NCBI GenBank assembly: GCA_050949705.1
Contig: JBMNGG010000010.1
Coordinates: 1 to 12,109 of the forward strand
Origin: JBMNGG01 sp050949705
GTDB taxonomy: Bacteria; Bacillota; Thermosediminibacteria; Thermosediminibacterales; Tepidanaerobacteraceae
DNA: 12,109 nt
Reading direction: 5' to 3'
Shown here: piece after piece, positions 1-7,343 of the stretch
Position numbering within the stretch: position 1 is the stretch's first letter
How the letters are laid out: each line of letters starts with the position of its first letter
Notes under the pieces: model-generated
Told to the model about the DNA's origin: nothing
What the model saw: only the letters and a program-made list of their open reading frames with translations
The model's database searches: none
Made by a program: the position numbers and the translations under genes

Positions 1-117
1 TGCAGGACTAGGCTAAAAGTATTTATCTTACTTTAGGGAGAGTTGCCATTATCTTCACCGAAGTATCTTTGAGAATCAGATTCGAATATCAATCTTAAGT
101 GCTTAAGTGGAGGAAAT
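1..117 (+). promoter_or_regulatory. Upstream region and ribosome site of the GH18 gene
   Basis: This is the leader of the first gene. A GGAGG sequence at 109-113 lies 4 bases before the ATG at 118 and fixes the start. The hexamer CTTAAG occurs twice (94-99 and 102-107), just before the ribosome site. I see no convincing sigma-A -35/-10 pair: a TTGCCA at 43-48 and TATCTT at 64-69 are only 15 bases apart. Bases 1-36 are open in frame 1 up to a TAG at 34-36, so the tail of an upstream gene cannot be excluded, but 11 codons are too few to judge. Confidence 0.4.
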
Positions 118-1806
118 ATGAAACTACAATCTACAACCAAGACAAATACTTTTCCTGTTATTATATTTTTGTTTATAGTGTTGATCTCTTGCTTTATTTT
201 TTTTACATATTTTTATATGGTTTCACCTCTTCCTAAAGATATACCGGCTTTGATTATAGAAAACACAGTTTTAATAGAGGAAACACCATTTATAATCGAA
301 CACGATCATGCTTTGCTATCATACAATATAATTAAAGAGCATTTGGATCCATATATTTTCTGGGATGCAGCTGAAGAAATTATAACGATAACTACATATA
401 ATAAGACGGTTAAACTTTCCACAGAGAGTTTAACCGCAATGATTAACGCAAAGCCTGTTGAAATATCATTCCCAGTAAAAACAGTTATTACCCAACCATA
501 CATACCTATTAGACTTGTGGAAGATTTATATGATATTAAAGTAGAAATAATACCGGAAGAAAATCGGGTGATTATTGATAAAAACCTTTCCTTACGAAAG
601 ATTGGTAAATTAACAACAGAACACTCTATAATAAGGCTTTCACCTACACTGTTTTCTCCGGGTGTAGCAAGATTAGATAAATATGATGAGCTTTACGTCT
701 ATTCTAATGAAAATGGTTGGTTTCAGGTCAGAACTAAAGACGGTCTTATAGGTTACATTCCAGAAAAAAATCTGGAGGTAATAGAAGTGATAGAGACACC
801 GGAAAAAAAACCTAGCAATGTGCGTCAAAACCCCGATCGAGGTAAGCTTAATATGGTATGGGACTATATTCATAGAGTTACACCTGATATGAGTGGTCAA
901 ATCCCACCACAAGGTCTTGATATAATTTCGCCGACCTGGTTTTCTATTGTAAACGGTCAAGGTGAAATAGAAAGTAAAGCAGATATATCCTATATAGAAT
1001 GGGCTCATGAAAATAACCTAGCTGTTTGGGCTTTGATAAAGAATAACTTTGATCCGGATATAACCCATGAATTTTTGTCAAGCTCTGAAACACGAGATAA
1101 AATCATCAGACAGATTTTAATGTATGCGGAACTATTCCGTCTAGACGGCATAAACCTGGATTTTGAAAATGTATACTATGAAGATAAAGATATGTTGGTC
1201 CAATTTGTAAGAGAGCTTACACCTATACTACGGGAAGCAGGTATATTAGTTTCCATGGACGTAACAGCGAAATCTTCAAGCCTCAACTGGTCTTTGTGTT
1301 ACGATCGAAAGGAACTGGGAAAGGTTGTAGATTATATAATGTTAATGGCCTATGATGAGCACTGGGCAACAAGTCCTGTTAGCGGCTCTGTGGCATCAAT
1401 AGGGTGGGTTGAAAACAGTATTGTAACGCTTTTAGAAGATGTGCCACCAGAAAAAGTTATACTAGGTTTACCTTTTTATACCCGGGAATGGGAAGAAACC
1501 CCCAATGAAAATGGTGATTATATTGTAACATCACGGGCACTTTCAATGGCCCAGGCAAAACAAATCTTAGAAACAAATAAAGCCCAACCCATATGGGATG
1601 AAAAAACCGGTCAAAATTTCGCCTTTTACAAAAAAGGAGATTCAATCTTTAAGATATGGCTAGAGGATGAACAGTCAATTAAACTTAAAGCTGAACTTGT
1701 AAAAAAATACAATCTTGCAGGTACTGCTTCATGGCGAAAAGGGTTTGAGGAACCAGAAATTTGGGATGTGTTATTTAACACATTAAAAGTTCCACCAAAA
1801 ATTTAA
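118..1806 (+). CDS. Membrane-anchored extracytoplasmic family 18 glycoside hydrolase with copper-amine-oxidase-like and SH3 domains
   Basis: A 562-residue protein. Residues about 13-35 form one hydrophobic helix after a short basic N-terminus, read as a signal anchor, so the rest lies outside the membrane. Residues about 40-155 resemble the copper-amine-oxidase N-terminal-like domain common on clostridial surface proteins (no enzyme function expected). Residues about 158-222 resemble a bacterial SH3 domain, usually a wall-binding module. From about 240 to the end is a GH18 barrel: the signature DGINLDFE spans residues 343-350, making Glu350 the expected acid catalyst, followed by MAYDEH and ILGLPFYTREW as in the YaaH/SleL-type cortex- and wall-active branch. 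GH18 enzymes of this type cleave N-acetylglucosamine linkages in peptidoglycan or chitin; a wall or spore substrate is inferred. GGAGG at 109-113 supports the ATG. There is no LPxTG motif. The stop TAA (1804-1806) touches the stop of the opposing gene. Confidence 0.88.
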   Translation: MKLQSTTKTNTFPVIIFLFIVLISCFIFFTYFYMVSPLPKDIPALIIENTVLIEETPFIIEHDHALLSYNIIKEHLDPYIFWDAAEEIITITTYNKTVKLSTESLTAMINAKPVEISFPVKTVITQPYIPIRLVEDLYDIKVEIIPEENRVIIDKNLSLRKIGKLTTEHSIIRLSPTLFSPGVARLDKYDELYVYSNENGWFQVRTKDGLIGYIPEKNLEVIEVIETPEKKPSNVRQNPDRGKLNMVWDYIHRVTPDMSGQIPPQGLDIISPTWFSIVNGQGEIESKADISYIEWAHENNLAVWALIKNNFDPDITHEFLSSSETRDKIIRQILMYAELFRLDGINLDFENVYYEDKDMLVQFVRELTPILREAGILVSMDVTAKSSSLNWSLCYDRKELGKVVDYIMLMAYDEHWATSPVSGSVASIGWVENSIVTLLEDVPPEKVILGLPFYTREWEETPNENGDYIVTSRALSMAQAKQILETNKAQPIWDEKTGQNFAFYKKGDSIFKIWLEDEQSIKLKAELVKKYNLAGTASWRKGFEEPEIWDVLFNTLKVPPKI

Positions 1807-3462
1807 TCAGGATATATTTGGGCGAAACATAACTACCTTGTTGCGCCCTCTTTGTTTTGCTCCAACTAACATGGCTTTGTCAGCCTTATTAACCAAATCG
1901 TCAACCGTAAGAGCATCATGGGGGTATGAAGCAATACCTGCACTTATGGTAATATATATATTTTCTTCGCCACAAGTAGCAAAAACTGTTTTTTGAACTA
2001 CCCTGCGAATTCGGTCTGCAATTTCCCTTGCTTCTATTGATGAAATGCCAGGCAGTATTATTGCAAATTCCTCTCCCCCATATCGACCTACTGTATCTCT
2101 ATCCCTGACGTTATTTCTTAATACTTTAGCTAAATGTTGCAATACCGAATCTCCTACTACATGACCATACATATCATTATAAGTTTTGAAATGATCTACA
2201 TCTAGGATTATTAGGCTAAAAACTCCTCCTGTGTTATTAACCTTTTGTAATTGATACTCTAATTCAGTATAAATATAGGCGTGGTTATAAAGACCCGTCA
2301 GCCCGTCTGTAACAGCCATTTGAGTAGTTTTATCAAAAAGCTTGGCATTGTTTAGGGCTACAGCGGCTTGATTAGCTAATATACTCATTAAAGTTAAGTG
2401 CTTAGATGTATAAATATTATTTTTCTTACTAGTTAACGCAATGCGACCGATTATCTCACGGTTAGCAATGAGTGGTACAGTTATTAAGGATTTTGTGTTC
2501 TTTGGGTAATATGATAAAGATTTTAATACATCCTTCTTGTCACAATTATTGATTATACCTGTTTGATTATCTGGTTCTAATTTAACATTTTTAAAGTCTT
2601 CCTTGTTAAAACCTTCATAGATAGCAGGCACCAAATAACCATTCTGATATACATATAAACAAGCCGTATCCCAGGGAGCAATATTTTGCACAGAATTTAA
2701 CACAATATCCATTACTTTTTCCTCATCAAGAGTCGAAGCAATTGTAGCAGCAACATCATAAAGAGCAGCAAGTTCTCGATTTATTCCTACTATTCTGTGA
2801 TACATGACATACATATATACAACCATTGTGTATATGCCAATGATAAATAACATTTGAACAAAGCCATAACTGTTGTGAATACTCACTATAGATATTCCTG
2901 CAGGAATTGATACTAGATGTGCTTTTATTTCAAGTAACATTTGTTTGGTAACTTGTTTAAACCATGGCTTTCCGGTTTCTAAATATTTATACATATTTAA
3001 GAATACATTATTAATAAAGAAATATATAAATATAGCAGCACCTTGCGCTATTATTTCAAAAATCGGATGGTTAATTGACAAGTTTTCTCCCACAACAAAA
3101 TATACACCTAACGCTAAAAAATAGCTTAGCAAATAGTGCCCTACTTTAAATAGTATCTTGTTTTCAGTCCCGTAATTCTTATTCGAATATAGCTGGCTTA
3201 AAAAAGTGCTTAGAGCTTTCATTAATGCTGTAGGTATAATACCGCAAATAAAGATCGAAGAATATACAAAGACGAATTCCATGCTTAAATAGCCATTTGC
3301 TGTCGGAATGGTATGAATTTCGGATATTGTCATCATTAATAGGAATATTATGTATTTTAAAGACATAATATCTGATGGTAAACCATATAGACCAACAATT
3401 ACAAACAAAAGCCCTAGTCCCATAAGCCCTGTAAATCTTGTATATGTTTTACATGACACCAT
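1807..3462 (-). CDS. Membrane-bound diguanylate cyclase (multi-TM, GAF, GGDEF)
   Basis: Makes cyclic di-GMP from two GTP. Counting from the ATG at 3460-3462 (551 residues): roughly six or seven hydrophobic helices in residues 10-220, a cytoplasmic GAF-like sensor at about 230-370, then a GGDEF domain to the end. The active-site motif is GGEEF (462-466), intact. Five residues before it is RDRD (453-456), an RxxD inhibitory I-site at the canonical spacing, so product feedback is likely. The frame stays open to a GTG at 3475-3477, but only the ATG has a ribosome-like site (GGGGG at 3471-3475, eight bases upstream). No EAL or HD-GYP phosphodiesterase domain is present. Its stop TGA (1807-1809) directly abuts the GH18 stop. 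I see no minus-strand terminator after it, so its transcript may run antisense into the GH18 gene. The ligand of the membrane/GAF part is unknown. Confidence 0.93.
   Translation of the reverse strand: MVSCKTYTRFTGLMGLGLLFVIVGLYGLPSDIMSLKYIIFLLMMTISEIHTIPTANGYLSMEFVFVYSSIFICGIIPTALMKALSTFLSQLYSNKNYGTENKILFKVGHYLLSYFLALGVYFVVGENLSINHPIFEIIAQGAAIFIYFFINNVFLNMYKYLETGKPWFKQVTKQMLLEIKAHLVSIPAGISIVSIHNSYGFVQMLFIIGIYTMVVYMYVMYHRIVGINRELAALYDVAATIASTLDEEKVMDIVLNSVQNIAPWDTACLYVYQNGYLVPAIYEGFNKEDFKNVKLEPDNQTGIINNCDKKDVLKSLSYYPKNTKSLITVPLIANREIIGRIALTSKKNNIYTSKHLTLMSILANQAAVALNNAKLFDKTTQMAVTDGLTGLYNHAYIYTELEYQLQKVNNTGGVFSLIILDVDHFKTYNDMYGHVVGDSVLQHLAKVLRNNVRDRDTVGRYGGEEFAIILPGISSIEAREIADRIRRVVQKTVFATCGEENIYITISAGIASYPHDALTVDDLVNKADKAMLVGAKQRGRNKVVMFRPNIS
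1820..1858 (+). terminator. Rho-independent terminator of the GH18 gene, inside the opposing coding region
   Basis: The arms GGGCGAAAC (1820-1828) and GTTGCGCCC (1840-1848) pair over nine positions with one A-G mismatch and an 11-base loop, followed on the plus strand by TCTTTGTTTT (1849-1858). It starts 13 bases after the GH18 stop codon and therefore lies within the last codons of the minus-strand diguanylate cyclase gene. No equivalent U-tract is seen on the minus strand. Confidence 0.6.
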
Positions 3463-3493
3463 CTTATAAGCCCCCACGTGTCATCTTGAGTAT

Positions 3494-3523
3494 ATATTCT
3501 ACACAATATACCCTTTTCCCTTT
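3494..3523 (-). promoter_or_regulatory. Candidate sigma-H-like promoter of the diguanylate cyclase gene
   Basis: Read on the minus strand: AAAGGGAAA (3515-3523), 12 bases, then GTAGAATAT (3494-3502). This fits the sigma-H pattern RnAGGAWWW-N11/12-RnnGAATWW with one mismatch in the -35. It sits between the terminator at 3530-3558 and the ATG at 3462. An alternative sigma-A reading (TTTGTA, 16 bases, TATATT) overlaps it and cannot be excluded. Confidence 0.4.
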
Positions 3524-3529
3524 AATTAC

Positions 3530-3558
3530 AAAAAAAAGACCCTAACTTTCAGGGTCTT
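3530..3558 (-). terminator. Rho-independent terminator at the end of the deg-like operon
   Basis: Perfect 8-bp stem, AAGACCCT (3536-3543) and AGGGTCTT (3551-3558), with a 7-base loop. Read on the minus strand it runs straight into eight U residues (plus-strand A run 3530-3537). It lies about 175 bases after the stop of the small membrane protein gene and before the diguanylate cyclase promoter. The stretch 3559-3732 between holds no open reading frame or structure I can support. Confidence 0.85.
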
Positions 3559-3732
3559 ACCACGAAAGAAAGGGGGGCTTAAAAAGAACTAAGGGGTAAA
3601 TCATTAAGAAGAAATAGGGCTTTACATAATTAATTATATGATATTTTAGAAAATCACGATATATCTCGGTTGTCCTATTTTTGTAGGATTTTAGACCTAT
3701 TACGACATTGAAATTTATTTATAAAAATTTTG

Positions 3733-4128
3733 TCAAACATGTCTATGGCTTAATTGTGATCCATCTATAATTAATATTGCCGGTGATTTTTTACATCTAA
3801 AAACTTCCTGAATACATTGTTCAAAGGGGATATCTTGTAAAAAAATAAGTCTTAACCCCGGAAAAAGCAGTGAAACTTTTTCTAAAACTCTTTTAGTTTG
3901 ATCATCGGAGTGACAATCTACAACCCATAGCTCCTTTGAATGAGTCATTCTTCCATAAAAATCCCTTACTATGCCTTCTATTTCATCTTGAGCATCTTTT
4001 ACAAGTATGACGATTTCAGGACTTATTTCATCAGCATTATTTGACAACATAATTCTACGATAAAAGTATGTAAAAATAATGATAGCTATTATAGTGATAA
4101 ATGTCATATATATATGTATACCTTCCAT
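3733..4128 (-). CDS. Small membrane-anchored protein with a GT-A-like (glycosyltransferase 2-like) fragment
   Basis: I do not recognise a named gene. From the ATG at 4126-4128 the protein has 131 residues: a hydrophobic helix at about 7-24, a basic stop-transfer (YRR), then a soluble domain. The soluble part begins EIVILVKDAQDEIEGIV and continues with WVVDCHSDDQTKRVL, a strand-helix-strand pattern like the nucleotide-binding start of family 2 glycosyltransferases (hydrophobic strand, then D-x-x-SxDxT). The protein ends before any acceptor-binding half, so catalytic activity is doubtful. The frame is open to an ATG at 4143, but AGGGGG (4134-4139 region) is well placed only for the 4128 start. 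It lies 66 bases after the degU-like gene, in the same direction, with no terminator between, so it is probably co-transcribed. A role in DegS/DegU signalling is possible but unsupported. Confidence 0.7.
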   Translation of the reverse strand: MEGIHIYMTFITIIAIIIFTYFYRRIMLSNNADEISPEIVILVKDAQDEIEGIVRDFYGRMTHSKELWVVDCHSDDQTKRVLEKVSLLFPGLRLIFLQDIPFEQCIQEVFRCKKSPAILIIDGSQLSHRHV

Positions 4129-4194
4129 CCGTATCCCCCTCATACTAATAACACGGCTTAGAAATATTCTATTCGAGGAAATACGGATTTGTGA

Positions 4195-4842
4195 TTAAAC
4201 CAGCTTGTTTCTTATAGCATAAACAGCTACCTGAGTTCGATCCATCAAATCCAGTTTACGTAAAATGCTGCTTACATGGTTCTTTACAGTTTTTTCACTG
4301 ATACCTAGTTTATAAGAAATTTCTCCATTACTCATTCCTTCAGCTATGTATGCCAATACTTCTTTTTCCCTGACTGTAAGGTGTTTTTTTGCACCATTTC
4401 TAGCTATAGGCTTTGTCAATCTATTATATTCAGCTACCAAAGCCCTTGTCAAATTTGGTTGTATGTAGGTTTCACCTTGACTTGCACTTCTCACTGCTTG
4501 CACGAGACCTTGTGGTTCTATGTCCTTTAAAATATATCCCGCTATCCCAAGTTTTATCAATTCTAAGAGATATTCTCTATCATCATAGACCGTTAGTATG
4601 ACTATTCTAACATCAACACCCTTGTTTTTAAGAGCTTCCGTTACTTCAATCCCGTTTAGCCTTGGCATATTTATATCAAGGAGAAGCACCTGGGGTTTCT
4701 TTTTTATTACCTCATTAATTGCTTCTTCTCCATCTGAAGCTTCACCTATTACTTCTATATCCTCTTCCATCTCCAAAATTTTCTTAAGACCTTTTCGCAT
4801 CAGGACATGGTCATCTGCCAGTACTACCTTTATTTTCCCCAA
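4195..4842 (-). CDS. degU: DegU-like response regulator (NarL/FixJ family)
   Basis: A DNA-binding transcription regulator activated by its partner kinase. From the TTG at 4840-4842 it has 215 residues: a receiver domain with the acidic pair in LADDH, phospho-acceptor Asp56 in LLLDINMP, and the conserved Lys in YILKD; then a LuxR-type helix-turn-helix, LTVREKEVLAYIAEG to KTVKNHVSSILRKL. Asp56 is the number of the phosphorylation site in Bacillus subtilis DegU, which supports the start. The frame stays open to an ATG at 4867-4869 that would overlap the kinase gene, but that codon has no ribosome site. GGAGG at 4851-4855 is eight bases before the TTG and immediately follows the kinase stop, so the two are translationally close. 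Targets are unknown; in Bacillus, DegU governs exoenzymes, motility and biofilm. Confidence 0.9.
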   Translation of the reverse strand: MGKIKVVLADDHVLMRKGLKKILEMEEDIEVIGEASDGEEAINEVIKKKPQVLLLDINMPRLNGIEVTEALKNKGVDVRIVILTVYDDREYLLELIKLGIAGYILKDIEPQGLVQAVRSASQGETYIQPNLTRALVAEYNRLTKPIARNGAKKHLTVREKEVLAYIAEGMSNGEISYKLGISEKTVKNHVSSILRKLDLMDRTQVAVYAIRNKLV

Positions 4843-4858
4843 AACCAGATCCTCCTTT

Positions 4859-6007
4859 TTATATTCCATTAAAGGGAATGCTAACGAATATCTTTGTACC
4901 TTGACCAGTTGTTGATTCTATGGTAAATTTCCCCTTAATTAGAGTCACTCTTTCTTTCATAGTCATTAGACCATAATGTTGTTTGTTTCTACCATCTTTG
5001 GTTGATATATCAAACCCAACACCATCATCGGTAATGACCAAGTTAACCTTATCGTCACCAAACTCCAGCTTTATAACAGCACTTTTTGCCTTTGAATGTT
5101 TCTTAATATTTGTAAGAGCTTCTTGGATTACTCTAAATAAAGAAACTTCTATATCTGCACTAAGTCTTGTTTTATTACCGAATAATCTAAGCTCTGTCTT
5201 TATACCCGTATTCTCTTGAAACTCATCGCAATATCTTTTTGTTACTGCACTAAGACCAAGATCATCCAAGGACGAAGGTCTAAGATCAAAAATAATTTTT
5301 CTCAGTTCTTGCAAAGATGACCTAACTATATCTTTAAGCAGTTTTAGTTCCCTTTTGGATTCGTTTAAATCTTTTTCTAATAGTTTTTCACATATCTCTG
5401 TCTGTATAATAATATTTGCTAAGGTCTGTGTTGGACCATCATGGATTTCCCTTGCTACACGACGTCTCTCTTCCTCCTGTGCTTTTATGATTCGAGCAGC
5501 TAGATTGCGTTCTTGATTTATATCCAGTAGATGGTCTGAGACATTTTCTAAATTACCCTTGAGAAATCCCAATGCAATTCCTAATTGCATCATAAGGTGT
5601 TCAGATTGCTTTAGTATATTTAGCATAGCTCTTAGATTACGCTCTAAATCATCACGTTTTTCTCTAAGCTGAATCTCTTTTTGTCGTTCCAAAGAAAGTT
5701 TTATTTGTATATCATTTACTTCTTCATAAGCTTTTTTTATATCCTCTTCCGAATGCTCTTCAAAATCCCGACTTACTATCATCAACCTAGTCTTTGCTGC
5801 TTTTTCTAATCTCACAAGTTCATCTACTTGTGCTATTGTTAGTTTTACTTGATTTTTAAGAATCTGCAGCTCTTTCTCGATACGTTCACATTCCTGCTTG
5901 GAATGCTCGAATATGTTATATATCTCTTTTTGGCCCTTTTCAACTGCATCGATAGTAGAATTTATAACCTTATCTAGATACTCTATATCAAATAGGGATT
6001 GATTCAT
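4859..6007 (-). CDS. degS: DegS-like cytoplasmic sensor histidine kinase
   Basis: Phosphorylates, and probably dephosphorylates, the DegU-like regulator encoded directly downstream. From the ATG at 6005-6007 the protein has 382 residues (Bacillus DegS: 385) and no membrane helix. Residues about 1-165 are the charged, coiled-coil DegS sensor region, including RRDxxERxL-like and SRDFEEHSEEDIKKAYE stretches that parallel the Bacillus protein. The HisKA_3 motif EEERRRVAREIHDGPTQ places the phospho-histidine at His189, the same number as in B. subtilis DegS. The ATPase part has EALTNIKKHS (N box), DDGVGFD (G1) and GLMTMKERV (G2). A longer reading from 6043 exists, but GTGGGGG lies six bases before the 6007 ATG. 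A sigma-H-like element lies at 6044-6072. Confidence 0.93.
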   Translation of the reverse strand: MNQSLFDIEYLDKVINSTIDAVEKGQKEIYNIFEHSKQECERIEKELQILKNQVKLTIAQVDELVRLEKAAKTRLMIVSRDFEEHSEEDIKKAYEEVNDIQIKLSLERQKEIQLREKRDDLERNLRAMLNILKQSEHLMMQLGIALGFLKGNLENVSDHLLDINQERNLAARIIKAQEEERRRVAREIHDGPTQTLANIIIQTEICEKLLEKDLNESKRELKLLKDIVRSSLQELRKIIFDLRPSSLDDLGLSAVTKRYCDEFQENTGIKTELRLFGNKTRLSADIEVSLFRVIQEALTNIKKHSKAKSAVIKLEFGDDKVNLVITDDGVGFDISTKDGRNKQHYGLMTMKERVTLIKGKFTIESTTGQGTKIFVSIPFNGI

Positions 6008-6043
6008 TAGATACCCCCACTTAAAGTTTATCAACATTGTCAT

Positions 6044-6072
6044 ATATTCTATATAATTGTCAAAAAACCTTC
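6044..6072 (-). promoter_or_regulatory. Candidate sigma-H-like promoter of the degS-degU operon
   Basis: Read on the minus strand: GAAGGTTTT (6064-6072), 11 bases, then ATAGAATAT (6044-6052), fitting RnAGGAWWW-N11-RnnGAATWW with one -35 mismatch. It is about 37 bases upstream of the degS ATG. A TTGACA (6058-6063) overlaps it, but its best partner at 16 bases is a poor GACAAT, so a sigma-A reading is weaker. Confidence 0.4.
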
Positions 6073-6101
6073 TTTTTCAAATAATATAGATGTAACAAAG
6101 T

Positions 6102-6124
6102 AAGCAGCCTACTTGAGGCTGCTT
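6102..6124 (-). terminator. Hairpin overlapping the metK stop codon, probable terminator
   Basis: Perfect 9-bp stem AAGCAGCCT (6102-6110) and AGGCTGCTT (6116-6124) with a 5-base loop; the metK stop (6109-6111) lies within it. The minus-strand tail is only moderately U-rich (ACUUUGUUAC). On the plus strand a run of six T follows after a few bases, so it may work better in that direction or in both. Confidence 0.55.
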
Positions 6125-7308
6125 GCTTGTTTTTTCAGTATTTCAGCTTTATCTGTATTCTCCCAGGGAAGTAATAGATCATTACGACCAAAATGCCCGT
6201 ATGACGCTACCTGCCTATATATTGGTCTTGTAAGGTTAAGATCTCGTATAATGGCACCTGGTCGAAGATCAAAGTTGTCTAAAATAAGTTTTTCTATTGT
6301 TTCATCAGGCACAATACCAGTTCCAAAGGTATCAACCATTACAGAAACCGGCTTTGATACACCTATAGCATATGCCAACTGCACTTCACATCTGTGTGCC
6401 AAACCAGATGCAACTATGTTCTTTGCTACATATCTAGAAGCATAAGTAGCTGAACGATCAACTTTTGTGGGATCTTTGCCGGAAAATGCCCCTCCACCAT
6501 GTCTACCAACACCACCGTAAGTATCAACAATAATTTTGCGACCTGTTACACCAGAATCTCCATGGGGACCACCTACGACAAAACGACCAGTAGGGTTAAT
6601 GTAGATTTGAGTATTTTTATCCATAAGATGTTCTGGAATAATCTTTTTTATTACCTCTTCAATAATGCCATCCTTTAAAGTTATCATTTCTACTGATGGA
6701 TCATGCTGGGAAGAAACCACAATTTTATCTACTCTTACTGGCTTAGAATCTTCATATTGCACAGTAACTTGGGTTTTCCCGTCAGGTCTTAAAAAGGGTA
6801 AAATATCGCTTTTTCTAACATCAGCTAATCTCTTAGCAAGCTTGTGAGCTAATGATATGGGCATTGGCATCAGTTCTGGGGTTTCATTCACTGCGTAACC
6901 GAACATCATGCCTTGATCTCCAGCACCTATTTTAGCCACTTCATCATGTTTGTCCACATTTTGACGAACTTCATAGGCATTGTTAACACCTATGGCTATA
7001 TCAGGTGATTGCTCATTTATGCTGGTAAGTACAGCACAGGTATCACAATCAAATCCATATTTTGCACGGGTATAACCAATTTCCCTTATGGTTTCACGAG
7101 TAATATGAGGGATTTCTACATAACAATCAGTTGTGATTTCCCCCATTACTAGTACCATGCCAGTTGTAACTGCCACTTCGCATGCTACCCTTGCCATGGG
7201 ATCCTTGTCCAAAATAGCGTCAAGTATCGCATCAGCCACTTGATCACATACTTTATCAGGATGTCCTTCTGTAACTGATTCTGAAGTAAATAAAAAATTC
7301 TTCCCCAT
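6109..7308 (-). CDS. metK: S-adenosylmethionine synthetase
   Basis: Makes S-adenosylmethionine from methionine and ATP, releasing phosphate and diphosphate; cytoplasmic, normally a tetramer, essential for methylation. The 399-residue protein is full length for the family. Visible motifs: SESVTEGHPDKVCDQ (catalytic His16 in GHPDK), GAGDQG at 128-133, and the phosphate-binding GGGAFSGKD at 271-279 followed by PTKVDRS. The ATG at 7306-7308 is preceded by AGGAGG (7315-7320 region). Only 35 bases separate it from the end of the upstream HEAT-repeat gene, with no terminator or promoter visible between, so it is probably read from the promoter at 8968-8996. There is no room for, and no sign of, the SAM riboswitch that often precedes metK in Firmicutes. 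Confidence 0.98.
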   Translation of the reverse strand: MGKNFLFTSESVTEGHPDKVCDQVADAILDAILDKDPMARVACEVAVTTGMVLVMGEITTDCYVEIPHITRETIREIGYTRAKYGFDCDTCAVLTSINEQSPDIAIGVNNAYEVRQNVDKHDEVAKIGAGDQGMMFGYAVNETPELMPMPISLAHKLAKRLADVRKSDILPFLRPDGKTQVTVQYEDSKPVRVDKIVVSSQHDPSVEMITLKDGIIEEVIKKIIPEHLMDKNTQIYINPTGRFVVGGPHGDSGVTGRKIIVDTYGGVGRHGGGAFSGKDPTKVDRSATYASRYVAKNIVASGLAHRCEVQLAYAIGVSKPVSVMVDTFGTGIVPDETIEKLILDNFDLRPGAIIRDLNLTRPIYRQVASYGHFGRNDLLLPWENTDKAEILKKQASSLK

Positions 7309-7343
7309 TTTTTACCTCCTAATTAATGATTCATTTGTTTAAG

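Noticed and set aside
673..1008. Minus-strand open frame of 111 codons within the GH18 gene
   Set aside because: Antisense shadow of a well-supported domain, with no ribosome site.
1767..1782. Palindrome TGTGTTATTTAACACA as a terminator of the diguanylate cyclase transcript
   Set aside because: It has a short AT-rich stem inside the GH18 coding region and no U-tract on the minus strand.
3729..3737. TTTGTCAAA, matching the Spo0A box TTTGTCRAA
   Set aside because: It overlaps the stop codon of a gene and is far from any start it could control; single matches are expected in AT-rich DNA.
4598..4915. Plus-strand open frame of 105 codons antisense to degS/degU
   Set aside because: Low-complexity Ser/Thr/Ile-rich translation of the opposite strand of a conserved gene pair; no start signal.
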